The position numbers were made by a program, and so were the translations under genes. From positions 1 to 64,000 of the forward strand of contig CAMATZ010000030.1 of NCBI GenBank assembly GCA_945861275.1: DNA of 64,000 nt, written 5' to 3'. This DNA comes from Bordetella parapertussis (GTDB taxonomy: Bacteria; Pseudomonadota; Gammaproteobacteria; Burkholderiales; SG8-41). Every line of letters starts with the position of its first letter. The stretch's first letter is position 1. Under the pieces are notes generated by a model. The model saw only the letters and a program-made list of their open reading frames with translations, made no database searches and had not been told where the DNA came from. Shown here piece by piece: positions 7,671 to 16,192 of this stretch.

Positions 7671-9578
7671 ATGAGCACAGCTGCGGACCTTGACGCTATA
7701 TTGCGTGCCTGGGAAGGGCGCGACGCCGGCGGCTGGGTCGATGCCGGGCGCTACACTGAACTGGGTCAGCGCGCGATTGCGGCGGGCCAGTACGTGATTG
7801 CGTCGGATATACTCGGCGAGGGACTGGGCGCATTTCCGGATCATGCGCCCTTGCTTTACTACGCGGCCCTTGCGCTCGCCCGCAGCGGCGCTCGCGGCTA
7901 TGCCATGCGTCACGTTGAGCGTCTGCTCTCTCGCACCGATCTGGAAGCGCATTTGCGATCCGAGGCGCTCAGCCTTGCCGGGCGTATCGCCAAAGACCGC
8001 ATGGCGGCATTGGAGAGCGGCGCGCAGCACCTGCAAGCCGCCGTTCAGGCGCGCAACTACTACCATGAGGGTTGGCTACAAAGCGGTGATTTTTTCCCCG
8101 GCATCAATGCTGCGACACTGAGTTTGCTGACCGGCCGCGCGCAGGACGCGCAGCACATTGCGGGCAAGGTTAAGGCGCGCTGTCTGGACGCGGTGACTGC
8201 GGCGAACGCGGATCATTGGCTGCACGCCACGCTCGGCGAAGCAGCGGTGCTGCTGGGTGAACGCGACGAGGCATTGCGCTGGTATGCCGAGGCGTACCAG
8301 CAGGCCGGCCAGCGTTACGGCGATCTGGCGAGCATGCGGCGGCAATTGCGCCTGCTGGCGCCACACAGCGGCCTCGCGCAGGAAATGCTCGGCGTAGTGC
8401 CGATGCCGAACGTGGCCTTGTTTACCGGCCACATGATTGATAGTCCGGGGCGGGCGCAGCCGCGTTTCCCTGCCCGCATCGCTCCGGCGGTGGGGGTGGC
8501 GTTGGGCAGGATGCTCGACGATGCTGGCGTCGGCTTTGCCTACGGTTCTGCCGCCTGTGGCGCGGACATTCTGTTTATCGAGCAGGCGCTGGCGCGAGGC
8601 ATCGAAGTCAACGTGGTGCTGCCGTTCGGGCGCGAGGAATTCATACGCACCAGCGTGGCTTTTGCGGGTGCCGAATGGGTTGCGCGCTTTGAACAAGCGC
8701 TGGCACGTGCCGCGAGCGTAAGCGTGTGCGTGGACGAGGGCTACCTGGGTGATGACATGCTGTTTGGATTCGCCGCGCAGTTGAGTCAGGGGCTGGTGCT
8801 GCTGCGCGCGCAACAGCTGGAAACACACGCCCTGTTGCTGGCGGTCGCAGATGCCGACCCCGCGCCGCTGAATTGGGGCACAGAGTCCAACGTGCTGGCA
8901 TGGCGCGGCCTGGGCCTGGAGGAGCGCATTCTGGACCTTGGCGATTTGCGCAATGCCGGGACGCACGTGGCGGACGGCGTTGGTGGGCCGCTGCTGGTGG
9001 AAAAAACTTCCGCGTCAAGCAACCGCTCGTGGGGCAAGCGCCAGATCAAGACCATGCTGTTCGCCGATGTGGTTGGATTTAGCAAGCTGCAGGAACATAA
9101 CTCACCTGCGTTTTTCCTGGAGTTTCTCGGACGCGTCGCGCGTGAAATCGAAGCATCCCCCATTGCGCCCGTTACCTGCAATACCTGGGGCGACGGCCTG
9201 TTTATCGTCTACGAGGCCGCAGCGCCCGCGGTAGAGTTCGCGCTGCGCATGCGTGACACCATCGCCCGCACCGACTGGCGCGCGGTGGGATTGCCACCGC
9301 TTATTTCCCGCGTTGCGATTCATACCGGACCGGTGTTTCAGGCCTTCGATCCGGTGATACAGCGCATCAACCATTTCGGATCGCATGTAACGCGCGCCGC
9401 GCGTATCGAGCCGGTAACCGCGCCGGGCTGTGTTTACATTACAGAACAGACTGCCGCTATGCTGACAGTCGATGGCGGTCATCAGTTCGCGTGCGACTAC
9501 CTGGGTAAAATCACGCTGGCCAAAGGCTACGGCGCCTCAACGCTCTATCGCGTACGCCGCACCGCGCAAGACGAGTAG
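7671..9578 (+). CDS. TPR-like / SLOG-like / class III nucleotide cyclase signalling protein
   Basis: A 635-residue soluble protein. Residues 1-235 are helical and TPR-like. Residues 245-400 form a Rossmann-like domain with FTGHMID, YGSAACGADILF and VVLPFGREEFI, resembling SLOG-type nucleotide or ligand sensors. Residues 455-635 are a class III adenylate/guanylate cyclase domain with metal Asp466 (LFADVVGFS) and Asp508 (NTWGDGL). The purine-selecting Lys position reads Asn504 and the transition-state Asn position reads Thr574, while Arg578 is kept (VTRAARIE), so substrate and activity cannot be assumed. It has no signal or membrane segment. It stands opposite to, and splits, the lpoA-yraN / diaA-dolP group. 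Confidence 0.85.
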   Translation: MSTAADLDAILRAWEGRDAGGWVDAGRYTELGQRAIAAGQYVIASDILGEGLGAFPDHAPLLYYAALALARSGARGYAMRHVERLLSRTDLEAHLRSEALSLAGRIAKDRMAALESGAQHLQAAVQARNYYHEGWLQSGDFFPGINAATLSLLTGRAQDAQHIAGKVKARCLDAVTAANADHWLHATLGEAAVLLGERDEALRWYAEAYQQAGQRYGDLASMRRQLRLLAPHSGLAQEMLGVVPMPNVALFTGHMIDSPGRAQPRFPARIAPAVGVALGRMLDDAGVGFAYGSAACGADILFIEQALARGIEVNVVLPFGREEFIRTSVAFAGAEWVARFEQALARAASVSVCVDEGYLGDDMLFGFAAQLSQGLVLLRAQQLETHALLLAVADADPAPLNWGTESNVLAWRGLGLEERILDLGDLRNAGTHVADGVGGPLLVEKTSASSNRSWGKRQIKTMLFADVVGFSKLQEHNSPAFFLEFLGRVAREIEASPIAPVTCNTWGDGLFIVYEAAAPAVEFALRMRDTIARTDWRAVGLPPLISRVAIHTGPVFQAFDPVIQRINHFGSHVTRAARIEPVTAPGCVYITEQTAAMLTVDGGHQFACDYLGKITLAKGYGASTLYRVRRTAQDE

Positions 9579-9663
9579 TCCCGGACACAGGTCGCAAGCG
9601 CGGCGGTCAGGCCGCGCAGGCCGTGCGGCAGCCAGCAGCAAGCACAGTCTGCGCGCATCGCCG

Positions 9664-10008
9664 CTATGCGGCACTGAACGCGTCGCGGATCCACTCGATC
9701 GCGCTGGCATTGTTTCCCAGCAGTACGGCGTCAAAGCGACACCGCGGCGTGCGCCCCAGCGCGGCGAGGTAGTGCAAAGCGGTGCGGGTGATTTTTTTTT
9801 GTTTGGCGGCGGTGATGCTCGCCGCCGCGCCGCCGAAGACGTTGGATTTTCGCGCCCGCACTTCAATAAACACCAACATCGCGCCGTCGTGTGCGATCAG
9901 GTCGATCTCGCCGTAGCGCGAGCGGTAGTTGCGTTCGACGATTTTGAGACCGCAACCCTCAAGGTAATGCGCGGCGCGCGCCTCGGCTGCCGTGCCGCGG
10001 TTATTCAC
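9664..10008 (-). CDS. yraN: YraN family (UPF0102) endonuclease-like protein
   Basis: A 114-residue UPF0102 protein. The restriction-endonuclease-like core is visible: AAEARAAHYLEGCGLKIVERNYRSR, then GEIDLIAHDGAMLVFIEVRAR, which carries the E/D...EVK-like catalytic pattern. The cellular role is not established; the family is usually linked to lpoA and DNA processing. The start overlaps the lpoA stop by 4 bases (10005-10008), so it is translated with it. Between its stop and the convergent cyclase gene are 85 GC-rich bases with a small inverted repeat. Confidence 0.93.
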   Translation of the reverse strand: MNNRGTAAEARAAHYLEGCGLKIVERNYRSRYGEIDLIAHDGAMLVFIEVRARKSNVFGGAAASITAAKQKKITRTALHYLAALGRTPRCRFDAVLLGNNASAIEWIRDAFSAA

Positions 10009-11156
10009 GGTTTTTTTGCTGGCGCCGGCGTCACCGCGGCTGCAGGCTTCAGCGGCGCATCAGGCGCTTTGTCACCGAGGCGGATGCTGGCGAGCTCGCG
10101 CGCGAACTGACGGTCGCGTCCGAGCGTGAGTTTGCCGGTTACACCATCGAGCGTGATGTCACTGTGGCGCGCCAGCAGCGCCTGCCCGATGCGCCAGGCG
10201 TCGATGCCGAGCGCGTAGAGGCGATCGAGATCGGTATCGCCGCGATAGTCCTGGCGCGGATAAATCCGCACCGCCGGGTGGTCGCGCTGTAACAGCCACG
10301 GCAGATCGAGTATGCGTATACCCGCCAGATCTGCCGCGCCGAGGTCGCCGCTGTAGGCTTGCGACGAGGCGTACAGCGCCAGTGCGCCGAGTGTCGCGCG
10401 CACGCCGCGTGCCTGCTGCGCATCGAGCGCTAAAAACGCCATGTCCGCCGCGCGTGACTCGACGGCCTGCTTCAGGCGTGCGAGTTCCGCCGGGCTGGTG
10501 TTGTAAAGGAATTCGCCGGGGTGCTTGCCGCCGAGTTTTATGAATTCTTCAAGAAATGCACGGTTCACGCGCCGCAGCAGCGGGCTTTCGCCCACCACGG
10601 TGTAGGCGTTGCGCCGTCCCTCGCGAAATGCGAGCTGCGCGGCCTGACGTGCTTCGGTTTCGATCTGCAGGCTGATCACATACAGATTGGTTTTGTTGGG
10701 CAACGCGCTTTCCGGTGCGTTGAGCAACAGCGTGGGCACGCTGATGGCGCCCGCCGCGACTGCGCCTGCCGCACTGCGTATCAGCGGTCCGATCACCAGC
10801 CGCGCACCGCTCTCGGTTGCTTTTTTGTAGCTGGCAACCGCTTGCTTGGGGTCTTCCCCCACGGGGTAAACGCGAATCGGCAGCGTGGGCGGATCCGGGA
10901 TTTTCGAGGCGGCGAGTAACCCGTCGCGCAGTGCTTCGGCGTGGCGGCGAAAGGTGCTTGAATCCACCGGCAACAACAGTGCGATATGCGGCATGTCCAC
11001 GCCCAGCGGCATCGGCACATGCGAAGGCTCTTCGGCTGTGGCGGGCGATGGTTGGGCGCAGGCGCTGGTCATGGCGGCAAGCGCGCCGTATAGTAGCGTG
11101 GCCCGCAGCAGCGCCTTTGACCCGATCACCAGCACATGAATACCGCGACAGCCCAT
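10005..11156 (-). CDS. lpoA: LpoA-type penicillin-binding protein activator
   Basis: A 383-residue periplasmic-binding-fold protein (HIALLLPVDSSTFRRHAEALRDGLLAA; RLVIGPLIRS; NAYTVVGESPLLRR). It matches the C-terminal domain of LpoA; the long N-terminal TPR part of the E. coli protein is absent, as is usual in betaproteobacteria. A hydrophobic leader runs up to ALAAMTSACAQ, where a lipid-modified Cys is plausible. LpoA reaches through the periplasm to activate PBP1a. The exact start is uncertain: the 11156 start overlaps the divergent rsmI start at 11136, and a GTG a few codons in would reduce the overlap. Confidence 0.88.
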   Translation of the reverse strand: MGCRGIHVLVIGSKALLRATLLYGALAAMTSACAQPSPATAEEPSHVPMPLGVDMPHIALLLPVDSSTFRRHAEALRDGLLAASKIPDPPTLPIRVYPVGEDPKQAVASYKKATESGARLVIGPLIRSAAGAVAAGAISVPTLLLNAPESALPNKTNLYVISLQIETEARQAAQLAFREGRRNAYTVVGESPLLRRVNRAFLEEFIKLGGKHPGEFLYNTSPAELARLKQAVESRAADMAFLALDAQQARGVRATLGALALYASSQAYSGDLGAADLAGIRILDLPWLLQRDHPAVRIYPRQDYRGDTDLDRLYALGIDAWRIGQALLARHSDITLDGVTGKLTLGRDRQFARELASIRLGDKAPDAPLKPAAAVTPAPAKKP

Positions 11157-12020
11157 GATCCGCCACTCGTCCGTTCCAACGTAACCCAGGCGACATTATA
11201 TGTAGTGGCGACGCCGATTGGGAATCTGCGTGACATCAGCGCGCGCGCCCTTGACCTGCTGCGAACCGCGGCTACGGTAGCCGCCGAAGACACGCGGGTG
11301 ACGCGGCGGCTGCTCGAACACTATGGCATTAGCGCACGCTTGATCGCCCTGCACGAACACAACGAGCAGCGCGCCTCAGGCGAGGTGTTGGCGCTGCTGG
11401 CCGCTGGCTCAAACGTGGCGCTGGTCAGCGACGCGGGTACGCCGGGCATCTCCGATCCCGGCGCACGGCTGGTGGCGCTGGCGCACGCGGCGGGTTACTG
11501 CGTGTGTCCGGTGCCCGGTGCGAACGCTGCTGCGGCCGCGGTGTCCGTGAGCGGATTTCTGTCGCCGCACTTTCTGTTTTATGGTTTTTTGCCGGCCCGC
11601 GCCAGCGCGCGGCGCGACGCGTTGAGCGGGCTCGCTGCGGCGCCCTATACCCTGGTGTTCTACGAAGCGCCGCACCGCGTGGCCGCGTGCGTGGACGACC
11701 TCACCGCGGTGATGGGCGCAGCGCGGCGCGTGCTGTTTGCGCGCGAACTGACCAAGCTGTTCGAGGAAACACATGTCTGCACACTGGGCGCAGCAGCACA
11801 GTGGCTGGCCGCGAACGCGCATCGCAGCAAAGGCGAATTTGTACTGGTGGTCGAAGGCGCGCCTGCCAGCGCGCCGGACGGCGCCGCGCTGGAAAAAACA
11901 CTGACCGCATTGCTGGAAGAATTGCCACTGAAACAGGCGGTTGCGCTGGCGGTAAAAATTACCGGTGCTGCGCGCAATGACCTGTATCAGCGGGCGCTGG
12001 TGTTAAAGCGTGAAGCGTGA
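11136..12020 (+). CDS. rsmI: 16S rRNA (cytidine1402-2'-O)-methyltransferase RsmI
   Basis: A 294-residue SAM-dependent tetrapyrrole-methylase-fold enzyme that 2'-O-methylates C1402 of 16S rRNA at the P site. Clear motifs are LYVVATPIGNLRDIS, AEDTRVTRRLL, SDAGTPGISDPG and VPGANAAAAAVSVSG. It diverges from lpoA as in E. coli. The last codons read KREA-stop and come from a run of GTGARGN heptamers that continues past the stop; murC ends in the same four residues for the same reason. Confidence 0.96.
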   Translation: MNTATAHDPPLVRSNVTQATLYVVATPIGNLRDISARALDLLRTAATVAAEDTRVTRRLLEHYGISARLIALHEHNEQRASGEVLALLAAGSNVALVSDAGTPGISDPGARLVALAHAAGYCVCPVPGANAAAAAVSVSGFLSPHFLFYGFLPARASARRDALSGLAAAPYTLVFYEAPHRVAACVDDLTAVMGAARRVLFARELTKLFEETHVCTLGAAAQWLAANAHRSKGEFVLVVEGAPASAPDGAALEKTLTALLEELPLKQAVALAVKITGAARNDLYQRALVLKREA

Positions 12021-12044
12021 GGAGTGAAGAGTGAAGGGTGAAGG
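12010..12044 (+). repeat. GTGARGN heptamer tandem, five copies, at the end of rsmI
   Basis: GTGAAGC, GTGAGGA, GTGAAGA, GTGAAGG, GTGAAGG: five units of period 7 covering the last three codons and stop of rsmI and the following bases. An inverted run of four units (12079-12106) sits just before pyrC, so the two can pair. Related runs occur at 17956 and 27108. Confidence 0.75.
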
Positions 12045-12078
12045 GCAACCGCATCGCTCCGTCGGTTTGCGTACTTAC

Positions 12079-12106
12079 TTTTCACTCTTCCCCCTTCCCC
12101 CTTCAC
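12079..12106 (-). repeat. inverted GTGARGN-like heptamer run before pyrC
   Basis: On the minus strand four units of period 7 are read: GTGAAGG, GGGAAGG, GGGAAGA, GTGAAAA. It faces the direct run at 12010-12044. In an rsmI-pyrC transcript the two would form an imperfect stem 31 bases upstream of the pyrC start. Confidence 0.6.
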
Positions 12107-12136
12107 GTTCTTCCACACAGCGACTACCATTCGACA

Positions 12137-13183
12137 ATGACTACAACCCTCACCATCACCCGCCCCGACGACTGGCACCTGCATTTACGCGACGGTGATT
12201 ACATGCGCGCGGTTTTGCCCGATACGGCGCGACGATTTGCGCGTGCGATTGTGATGCCCAATCTCAAGCCGCCGGTGACGACTGCCGCGCTGGCGCTGGC
12301 GTACCGGCAACGCATCCTCGACGCGTTGCCGCGTGGCATTGCCGCGCCGCGCTTCGCGCCGCTGATGACTTTATATCTTACGGACAATACCAGTGCCGAA
12401 GAAATAATTAAACTAAAACAAATAGATAGCATCAAGGCCGTGAAGTATTACCCGGCGGGTGCTACCACCAACTCTGATGCCGGCGTGAGCGATCTCACGC
12501 GCTGCGCGGCGGTGCTCGAAGCGATGCAGGAAACCGGCTTGCCGCTGCTGGTGCATGGCGAAGTGACCGACCCGGCGGTGGATATTTTTGATCGCGAGCG
12601 TGTGTTTCTGGAGCGCGAACTCGCGCCGCTGACGGTGCGCTTTCCGCGGCTGAAAATCGTGCTCGAGCACATTACAACGCGCGAAGCCGCAACCTTTGTA
12701 AGACAAGCGTTACCCAACGTCGCAGCGACGATTACCGCGCATCATCTTTTGTTCAATCGCAACGCGCTGTTTGCCGGCGGCATGCGGCCGCACCATTATT
12801 GCCTGCCGGTATTAAAGCGCGAAGCGCATCGCGAAGCGCTGGTGGAAGCTGCAACCAGCGGCAACCCCAAATTTTTTCTCGGCACCGACAGTGCGCCACA
12901 CGCGCGCCACACCAAGGAAGCCGATTGCGGCTGCGCGGGTTGTTACACCGCGCATGCGGGCATTGAACTGTATGCCGAGGCGTTCGAGGCGGCCGCTGCG
13001 CTTGATAAACTCGAGGCTTTCGCCAGCCACTTCGGCGCTGATTTTTACGGGCTGCCGCGTAATCACGATACCCTTACGCTGGTGCGCGAAACGTGGCGCG
13101 TGCCGATGGATGTGGCTTACGGTGATGACCGGTTGACGCCGTTGCGTGCGGGGGGCGAGGTTCGCTGGAAGTTGATGGTTTGA
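12137..13183 (+). CDS. pyrC: dihydroorotase, PyrC type
   Basis: A 348-residue zinc amidohydrolase that closes carbamoyl-aspartate to dihydroorotate in pyrimidine synthesis. [11 protein letters not shown] holds the HxH metal pair, [17 protein letters not shown] the carboxylated Lys, LLVHGE and LEHITT further metal His residues, and LGTDSAPH the catalytic Asp. The ATG at 12137 is chosen because the family begins with a short [15 protein letters not shown]; the open frame reaches back to 12038, but those codons come from the heptamer region. A stretch around residues 90-99 (EIIKLKQID) is locally AT-rich and includes part of the dispersed AT motif. Confidence 0.96.
   Translation: MTTTLTITRPDDWHLHLRDGDYMRAVLPDTARRFARAIVMPNLKPPVTTAALALAYRQRILDALPRGIAAPRFAPLMTLYLTDNTSAEEIIKLKQIDSIKAVKYYPAGATTNSDAGVSDLTRCAAVLEAMQETGLPLLVHGEVTDPAVDIFDRERVFLERELAPLTVRFPRLKIVLEHITTREAATFVRQALPNVAATITAHHLLFNRNALFAGGMRPHHYCLPVLKREAHREALVEAATSGNPKFFLGTDSAPHARHTKEADCGCAGCYTAHAGIELYAEAFEAAAALDKLEAFASHFGADFYGLPRNHDTLTLVRETWRVPMDVAYGDDRLTPLRAGGEVRWKLMV
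12415..12425 (-). repeat. partial AT-rich motif inside pyrC
   Basis: AAAACAAATAG on the plus strand equals the core of the dispersed motif in reverse orientation. It is in frame within pyrC and flanked by further AT-rich codons (GAAATAATTAAACT), unlike the rest of the gene. The match is short and could be chance. Confidence 0.35.
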
Positions 13184-13306
13184 TAACGACGAACTGCGTC
13201 CTCCCGACGCGGCCGGCGTGCACGGCACAGCGCTGCGCAGAGGGTGTCGCCGCGTAGCCGATGGGTTATCGCCGGTTGCGTAGCGGTGCGTGCTACCATC
13301 GTGCGC

Positions 13307-13690
13307 GAAGTTGGCCAGACAGCCGCTGTGCGCGGGCCAAACCCGGTTCGCCAGTTGTACGGCGGCCGGTGCCGCGCATAGAGGAAAGTCCGGGCTCCAT
13401 AGAGCAGGGTGGCGGGTAACACCCGTCCGTTATAAGCCGCGGGCGCGAGCCTGCGGTGAAGGCGAGGAATAGGGCCACAGAGACGAGTCCGTTTGTTTTC
13501 GTTCGCAAGGGCGGGGCCAAGCGGGGTGAAACGCGGCAACCTCCACCTGGAGCAACACCAAATAGGCAGGCATCGAGGCGGCTCGCTGAGCTTGCGGGTA
13601 GGTGGCTAGAGCCGTGGAGTAATTCACGGCCCAGAGGAATGGCTGTCAGGGCGCAAGCCCCATACAGAACCCGGCTTACCGGCTGACTTC
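13307..13690 (+). ncRNA. rnpB: RNase P RNA, bacterial class A
   Basis: The catalytic RNA of RNase P, which matures the 5' ends of tRNAs. It begins like E. coli M1 RNA (GAAGTTGGCCAGACAG) and contains the universal blocks GAGGAAAGTCCGGGCTCC followed by ATAGAGCAGGGTG, the CACAGAGACGA region, CACCTGGAGCAACACCAAATAG, AGAGGAATGGCTGTC and ACAGAACCCGGCTTACCGGCTGACTT. About 384 nucleotides is the usual size. The ends are set by comparison and may be off by a few bases. A TACCAT at 13294-13299 could be the -10 box. It lies between pyrC and the dcw cluster. Confidence 0.96.
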
Positions 13691-13699
13691 AAACCATGC

Positions 13700-13960
13700 A
13701 AACTTCCCGCTCGGGCGGGAAGCCATAACCTCCCCTCTCCCACCGGGAGAGGGGCAGGGGGTGAGGGAGACTCGAATCCCCGCGCGCGCGGGAAGCCATA
13801 CTTACCGGACTTCGCATTTGTTACCGCATACTCCGAATCCCCGCGCGCGCGGGAAGCCATAACCTCCCCTCTCCCCCCGGGGAGAGCGCAGCGAGGGGGG
13901 CGGAGCCGTTCGCGGGTGAGGGAAGCTTGATTCCTCGCGCGAGCGGGACGGTAGAAGCTC
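13700..13960. repeat. GC-rich hairpin repeats after rnpB
   Basis: Two alternating units are seen. Unit A is a CCCGCGCGCGCGGG-type palindrome ending in AAGCCATA, at about 13705-13727, 13775-13800 and 13836-13860, with a diverged copy near 13930. Unit B is CCTCCCCTCTCC plus a GGGAGAGG-type complement, at about 13729-13754 and 13863-13886. The string GGGGAGAGCGCAGCGAGGGGG near 13879 recurs near 43655, so the family is dispersed. No gene is seen here. The first hairpin could also end rnpB transcription. Confidence 0.75.
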
Positions 13961-14136
13961 CCGCGAAGGGCGCAATCCCTATTTCGCCGCATGCTAGGTT
14001 GCCAATCACATTCGGTTCGGCGCGCTCTTCGGCAGGCTCAATGACTGCCCGAAGGGGCCGCTCCACGCCGTACGCGTTATATCGCGGCTGAAACAGGCCG
14101 CTTTTCGCCCCCGCGCCGGCATGCCTGCCAATTCAT

Positions 14137-14152
14137 GTTGCGGTACCGCAAC
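14137..14152. repeat. 16-base perfect palindrome upstream of mraZ
   Basis: GTTGCGGTACCGCAAC is a perfect inverted repeat, followed by GTACCGTAA, a partial echo of it. It marks the edge between GC-rich DNA and the AT-rich stretch before mraZ. It has the look of an operator, but no regulator can be named. Confidence 0.45.
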
Positions 14153-14159
14153 GTACCGT

Positions 14160-14354
14160 AATTTCCTGTGTTTTTGTACACTCAGCGGAAATATCTAAAG
14201 TTTAACTTTTAGTTAATTTTGTAACTATTTGTTTTTAATGATTTTTATATTAAAAATATATTTTTATTTTAGAGGTGTTTTACACGCATAAGTCATTGTC
14301 AATAAAAAGAAAATCGCCATTTCCCAAGCACGTCTAAAAAGTACTTCCATATTA
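14160..14354 (+). other. AT-rich non-coding stretch upstream of mraZ
   Basis: About 200 bases far richer in A and T than anything nearby (for example TTTATATTAAAAATATATTTTTATTTTAG). It contains a full copy of the dispersed motif at 14223-14239. No convincing gene is present. It probably holds the main dcw promoter or an upstream activating element, but no single -35/-10 pair stands out. Confidence 0.5.
14223..14239 (+). repeat. dispersed AT-rich motif, copy 3
   Basis: AACTATTTGTTTTTAAT, differing from copies 1 and 2 only in the last bases, and preceded by TTTGT as in copy 1. It lies in the AT-rich region upstream of the MraZ operator. Confidence 0.7.
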
Positions 14355-14380
14355 GTGGGAGAAAGTGGTAGAAAGTGGGA
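14355..14380 (+). promoter_or_regulatory. MraZ-binding repeats (dcw operator)
   Basis: Three hexamers, GTGGGA, GTGGTA and GTGGGA, start exactly 10 bases apart (14355, 14365, 14375) with GAAA spacers. This is the known MraZ box arrangement, by which MraZ represses its own dcw operon. The spacing to the mraZ start (about 90 bases) is suitable. The middle repeat has one change. Confidence 0.88.
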
Positions 14381-14470
14381 GAGATCGCTGGAAATCAGTT
14401 GCAGGCAGTGCCACGGCGGTTTTTGTAAGTGAGTACACACATAAGCAGTCAAATAATCTCGGGGATTCCG

Positions 14471-14917
14471 GTGTTTCGCGGCATAGCGCAACTAAATCTC
14501 GACAGCAAGGGCAGGCTCGCCGTTCCGGCGCGTCACCGCGATGCGCTGCTTGCGCGTTGCGGCGGCCACCTGGTCATCACTGCGGATGCCGACCGCTGCC
14601 TGCTGATGTACCCGTTGCCCGAGTGGGAAATCATTCAGCAAAAGCTCGAGGGCTTGTCGAACCTGGATTCGCGTGTGCGCGAATTACAGCGCCGGTTGAT
14701 CGGTTTTGCGGTCGATACCGAAATGGATGCCGCCGCGCGCGTGCTGGTGTCGCCTGAACTGCGCCGCTACGCCCAACTGGAAAAAAACGTGGTGCTGGTG
14801 GGGCAGGGCAAAAAATTCGAGTTGTGGAATCAGGAGCAATGGGATAGCCGCATGGACGCTCCGGGCGGGCTTGCGCCCGGCGGTTTACCGCCGGAACTGG
14901 AGGGTTTCTCCTTGTGA
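14471..14917 (+). CDS. mraZ: transcriptional repressor MraZ
   Basis: A 148-residue AbrB-like (SpoVT/MraZ) DNA-binding protein, first gene of the dcw cluster and its own repressor. Two copies of the DNA-binding repeat are visible: [15 protein letters not shown] near the N terminus and [17 protein letters not shown] in the middle. The GTG at 14471 is preferred because it gives the family start M-FRG; an upstream GTG at 14429 would add 14 residues. Its target repeats lie at 14355-14380. rsmH follows 10 bases after the stop. Confidence 0.93.
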   Translation: MFRGIAQLNLDSKGRLAVPARHRDALLARCGGHLVITADADRCLLMYPLPEWEIIQQKLEGLSNLDSRVRELQRRLIGFAVDTEMDAAARVLVSPELRRYAQLEKNVVLVGQGKKFELWNQEQWDSRMDAPGGLAPGGLPPELEGFSL

Positions 14918-14927
14918 GCGTGCAGCG

Positions 14928-15905
14928 TTGAATAGGCACCAGGCCGTGATGCTGGCGCAGGCGGTTGACGGGTTGAATGTGCGTGCCGATGGCATTTACG
15001 TGGACGGCACGTTCGGGCGGGGCGGACACAGCAGGCGAATTTTGGAGTTGCTGGGCGGCAGCGGACGATTGATTGCACTGGACCGTGATCCGGATGCGAT
15101 CAAGGCAGGTGCAGCGATCAGCGATAAACGTTTTACCTTGTTGCACGGATGGTTCGGTGAGTTGCACGCGTTGCTGTCCGGCGCGGGTGTGGAGAGCGTG
15201 GATGGGATATTGCTTGATCTGGGCGTGTCCTCCCCGCAGTTGGACGATGCGGCGCGTGGTTTCAGTTTCAGGTTCGACGCACCGCTCGACATGCGTATGG
15301 ATACCAGCCGCGGGATCACTGCGGCGCAATGGCTGGCAACGGCGGCTGAGCCGGAAATAAGGGAGGTCATAAAAAATCATGGCGAAGAGCGGTTTGCTAA
15401 ACAGATTGCAGCAGCGATTGTTGCGGCTCGAGCGGGCGGGAATATCGGCACCACACGACAACTTGCCGCGCTCGTGGCGCACGCCGTCCCGGCGCGGGAG
15501 CCACGCCAGGACCCTGCGACGCGCACGTTTCAAGCTCTACGGATTCACCTTAATCAGGAACTCGAGGAGTTGTCCCTAGTGTTGCCGCAGTGCATCGATT
15601 TGTTGCGCCCCGGCGGGCGCCTGGCGGTGATCAGTTTTCATTCGCTCGAAGACCGCATCGTCAAGCGCTTTATGCGCGCGGCGACAGCCGGTGCGCGTGT
15701 GCCCGCGCGACTGCCGCTGAGAGCGCACGAAATGCCGCAACCCCTGCTGCGTCTGGCGGGCAAGGCGCAGCGCCCGGATGCAGCGGAAATTGCACGAAAC
15801 CCGCGCGCGCGCAGCGCCACGTTACGCGTGGCCGAGCGTACGCAGGCGGCTGCGGCCAATCAAAACATCCTGCATCGCCACAGCTCAAAACGCGACACCC
15901 CGTGA
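14928..15905 (+). CDS. rsmH: 16S rRNA (cytosine1402-N4)-methyltransferase RsmH
   Basis: A 325-residue SAM-dependent enzyme that N4-methylates C1402, the same nucleotide that RsmI 2'-O-methylates. Motif I reads [12 protein letters not shown]; later blocks are [26 protein letters not shown] and the C-terminal [20 protein letters not shown]. The TTG at 14928 is chosen because NRHQAVML then matches the usual HxPVML opening; ATG at 14948 is the alternative but would cut this motif. The stop overlaps the ftsL start by 3 bases. Confidence 0.95.
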   Translation: MNRHQAVMLAQAVDGLNVRADGIYVDGTFGRGGHSRRILELLGGSGRLIALDRDPDAIKAGAAISDKRFTLLHGWFGELHALLSGAGVESVDGILLDLGVSSPQLDDAARGFSFRFDAPLDMRMDTSRGITAAQWLATAAEPEIREVIKNHGEERFAKQIAAAIVAARAGGNIGTTRQLAALVAHAVPAREPRQDPATRTFQALRIHLNQELEELSLVLPQCIDLLRPGGRLAVISFHSLEDRIVKRFMRAATAGARVPARLPLRAHEMPQPLLRLAGKAQRPDAAEIARNPRARSATLRVAERTQAAAANQNILHRHSSKRDTP

Positions 15906-16192
15906 CCCGCTTAAACCCCGTGTTGCTGCTGATTTTGATTGCGTGCGCGCTGGCGCTGGTGACTTCGCAACACCGCGCACGGAAACTGTACGTGCAATTG
16001 CAGCAGGAACTGGAGCTGGAAAAAAAACTGGAAGTGGATTGGAACCAGTTACAACTGGAGCAGGGCACGTGGGCGGTGCACGCACGCATCGAAAAAATGG
16101 CGACGCAGCAATTGCACATGCGCGCGGTGTCGGCGGCGCGCACCCAGCTCGCGCCGTACGTGGCCCCGTACCCCGGGGAGGCCACGCGATGA
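15902..16192 (+). CDS. ftsL: cell division protein FtsL
   Basis: A 96-residue bitopic protein. The GTG start at 15902 overlaps the rsmH stop (GTGA). One membrane helix ([14 protein letters not shown]) is followed by a leucine-zipper-like coiled coil ([26 protein letters not shown]), the FtsL/FtsB type that forms the FtsQLB complex and activates FtsWI. The gene is too short and too variable to be named by similarity alone, but its place between rsmH and ftsI is diagnostic. Its stop overlaps the ftsI ATG. Confidence 0.93.
   Translation: MTRLNPVLLLILIACALALVTSQHRARKLYVQLQQELELEKKLEVDWNQLQLEQGTWAVHARIEKMATQQLHMRAVSAARTQLAPYVAPYPGEATR

Noticed and set aside
13700-13960. Repeats after rnpB as a CRISPR array
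   Set aside because: There are only three or four units, they are palindromic GC hairpins with unequal spacing, no uniform spacers exist, and no cas gene is near.
13624-13992. A 122-codon minus-strand frame over the rnpB end and repeats
   Set aside because: It overlaps the conserved 3' end of RNase P RNA, and its translation is Pro, Arg and Gly-rich repeat sequence.
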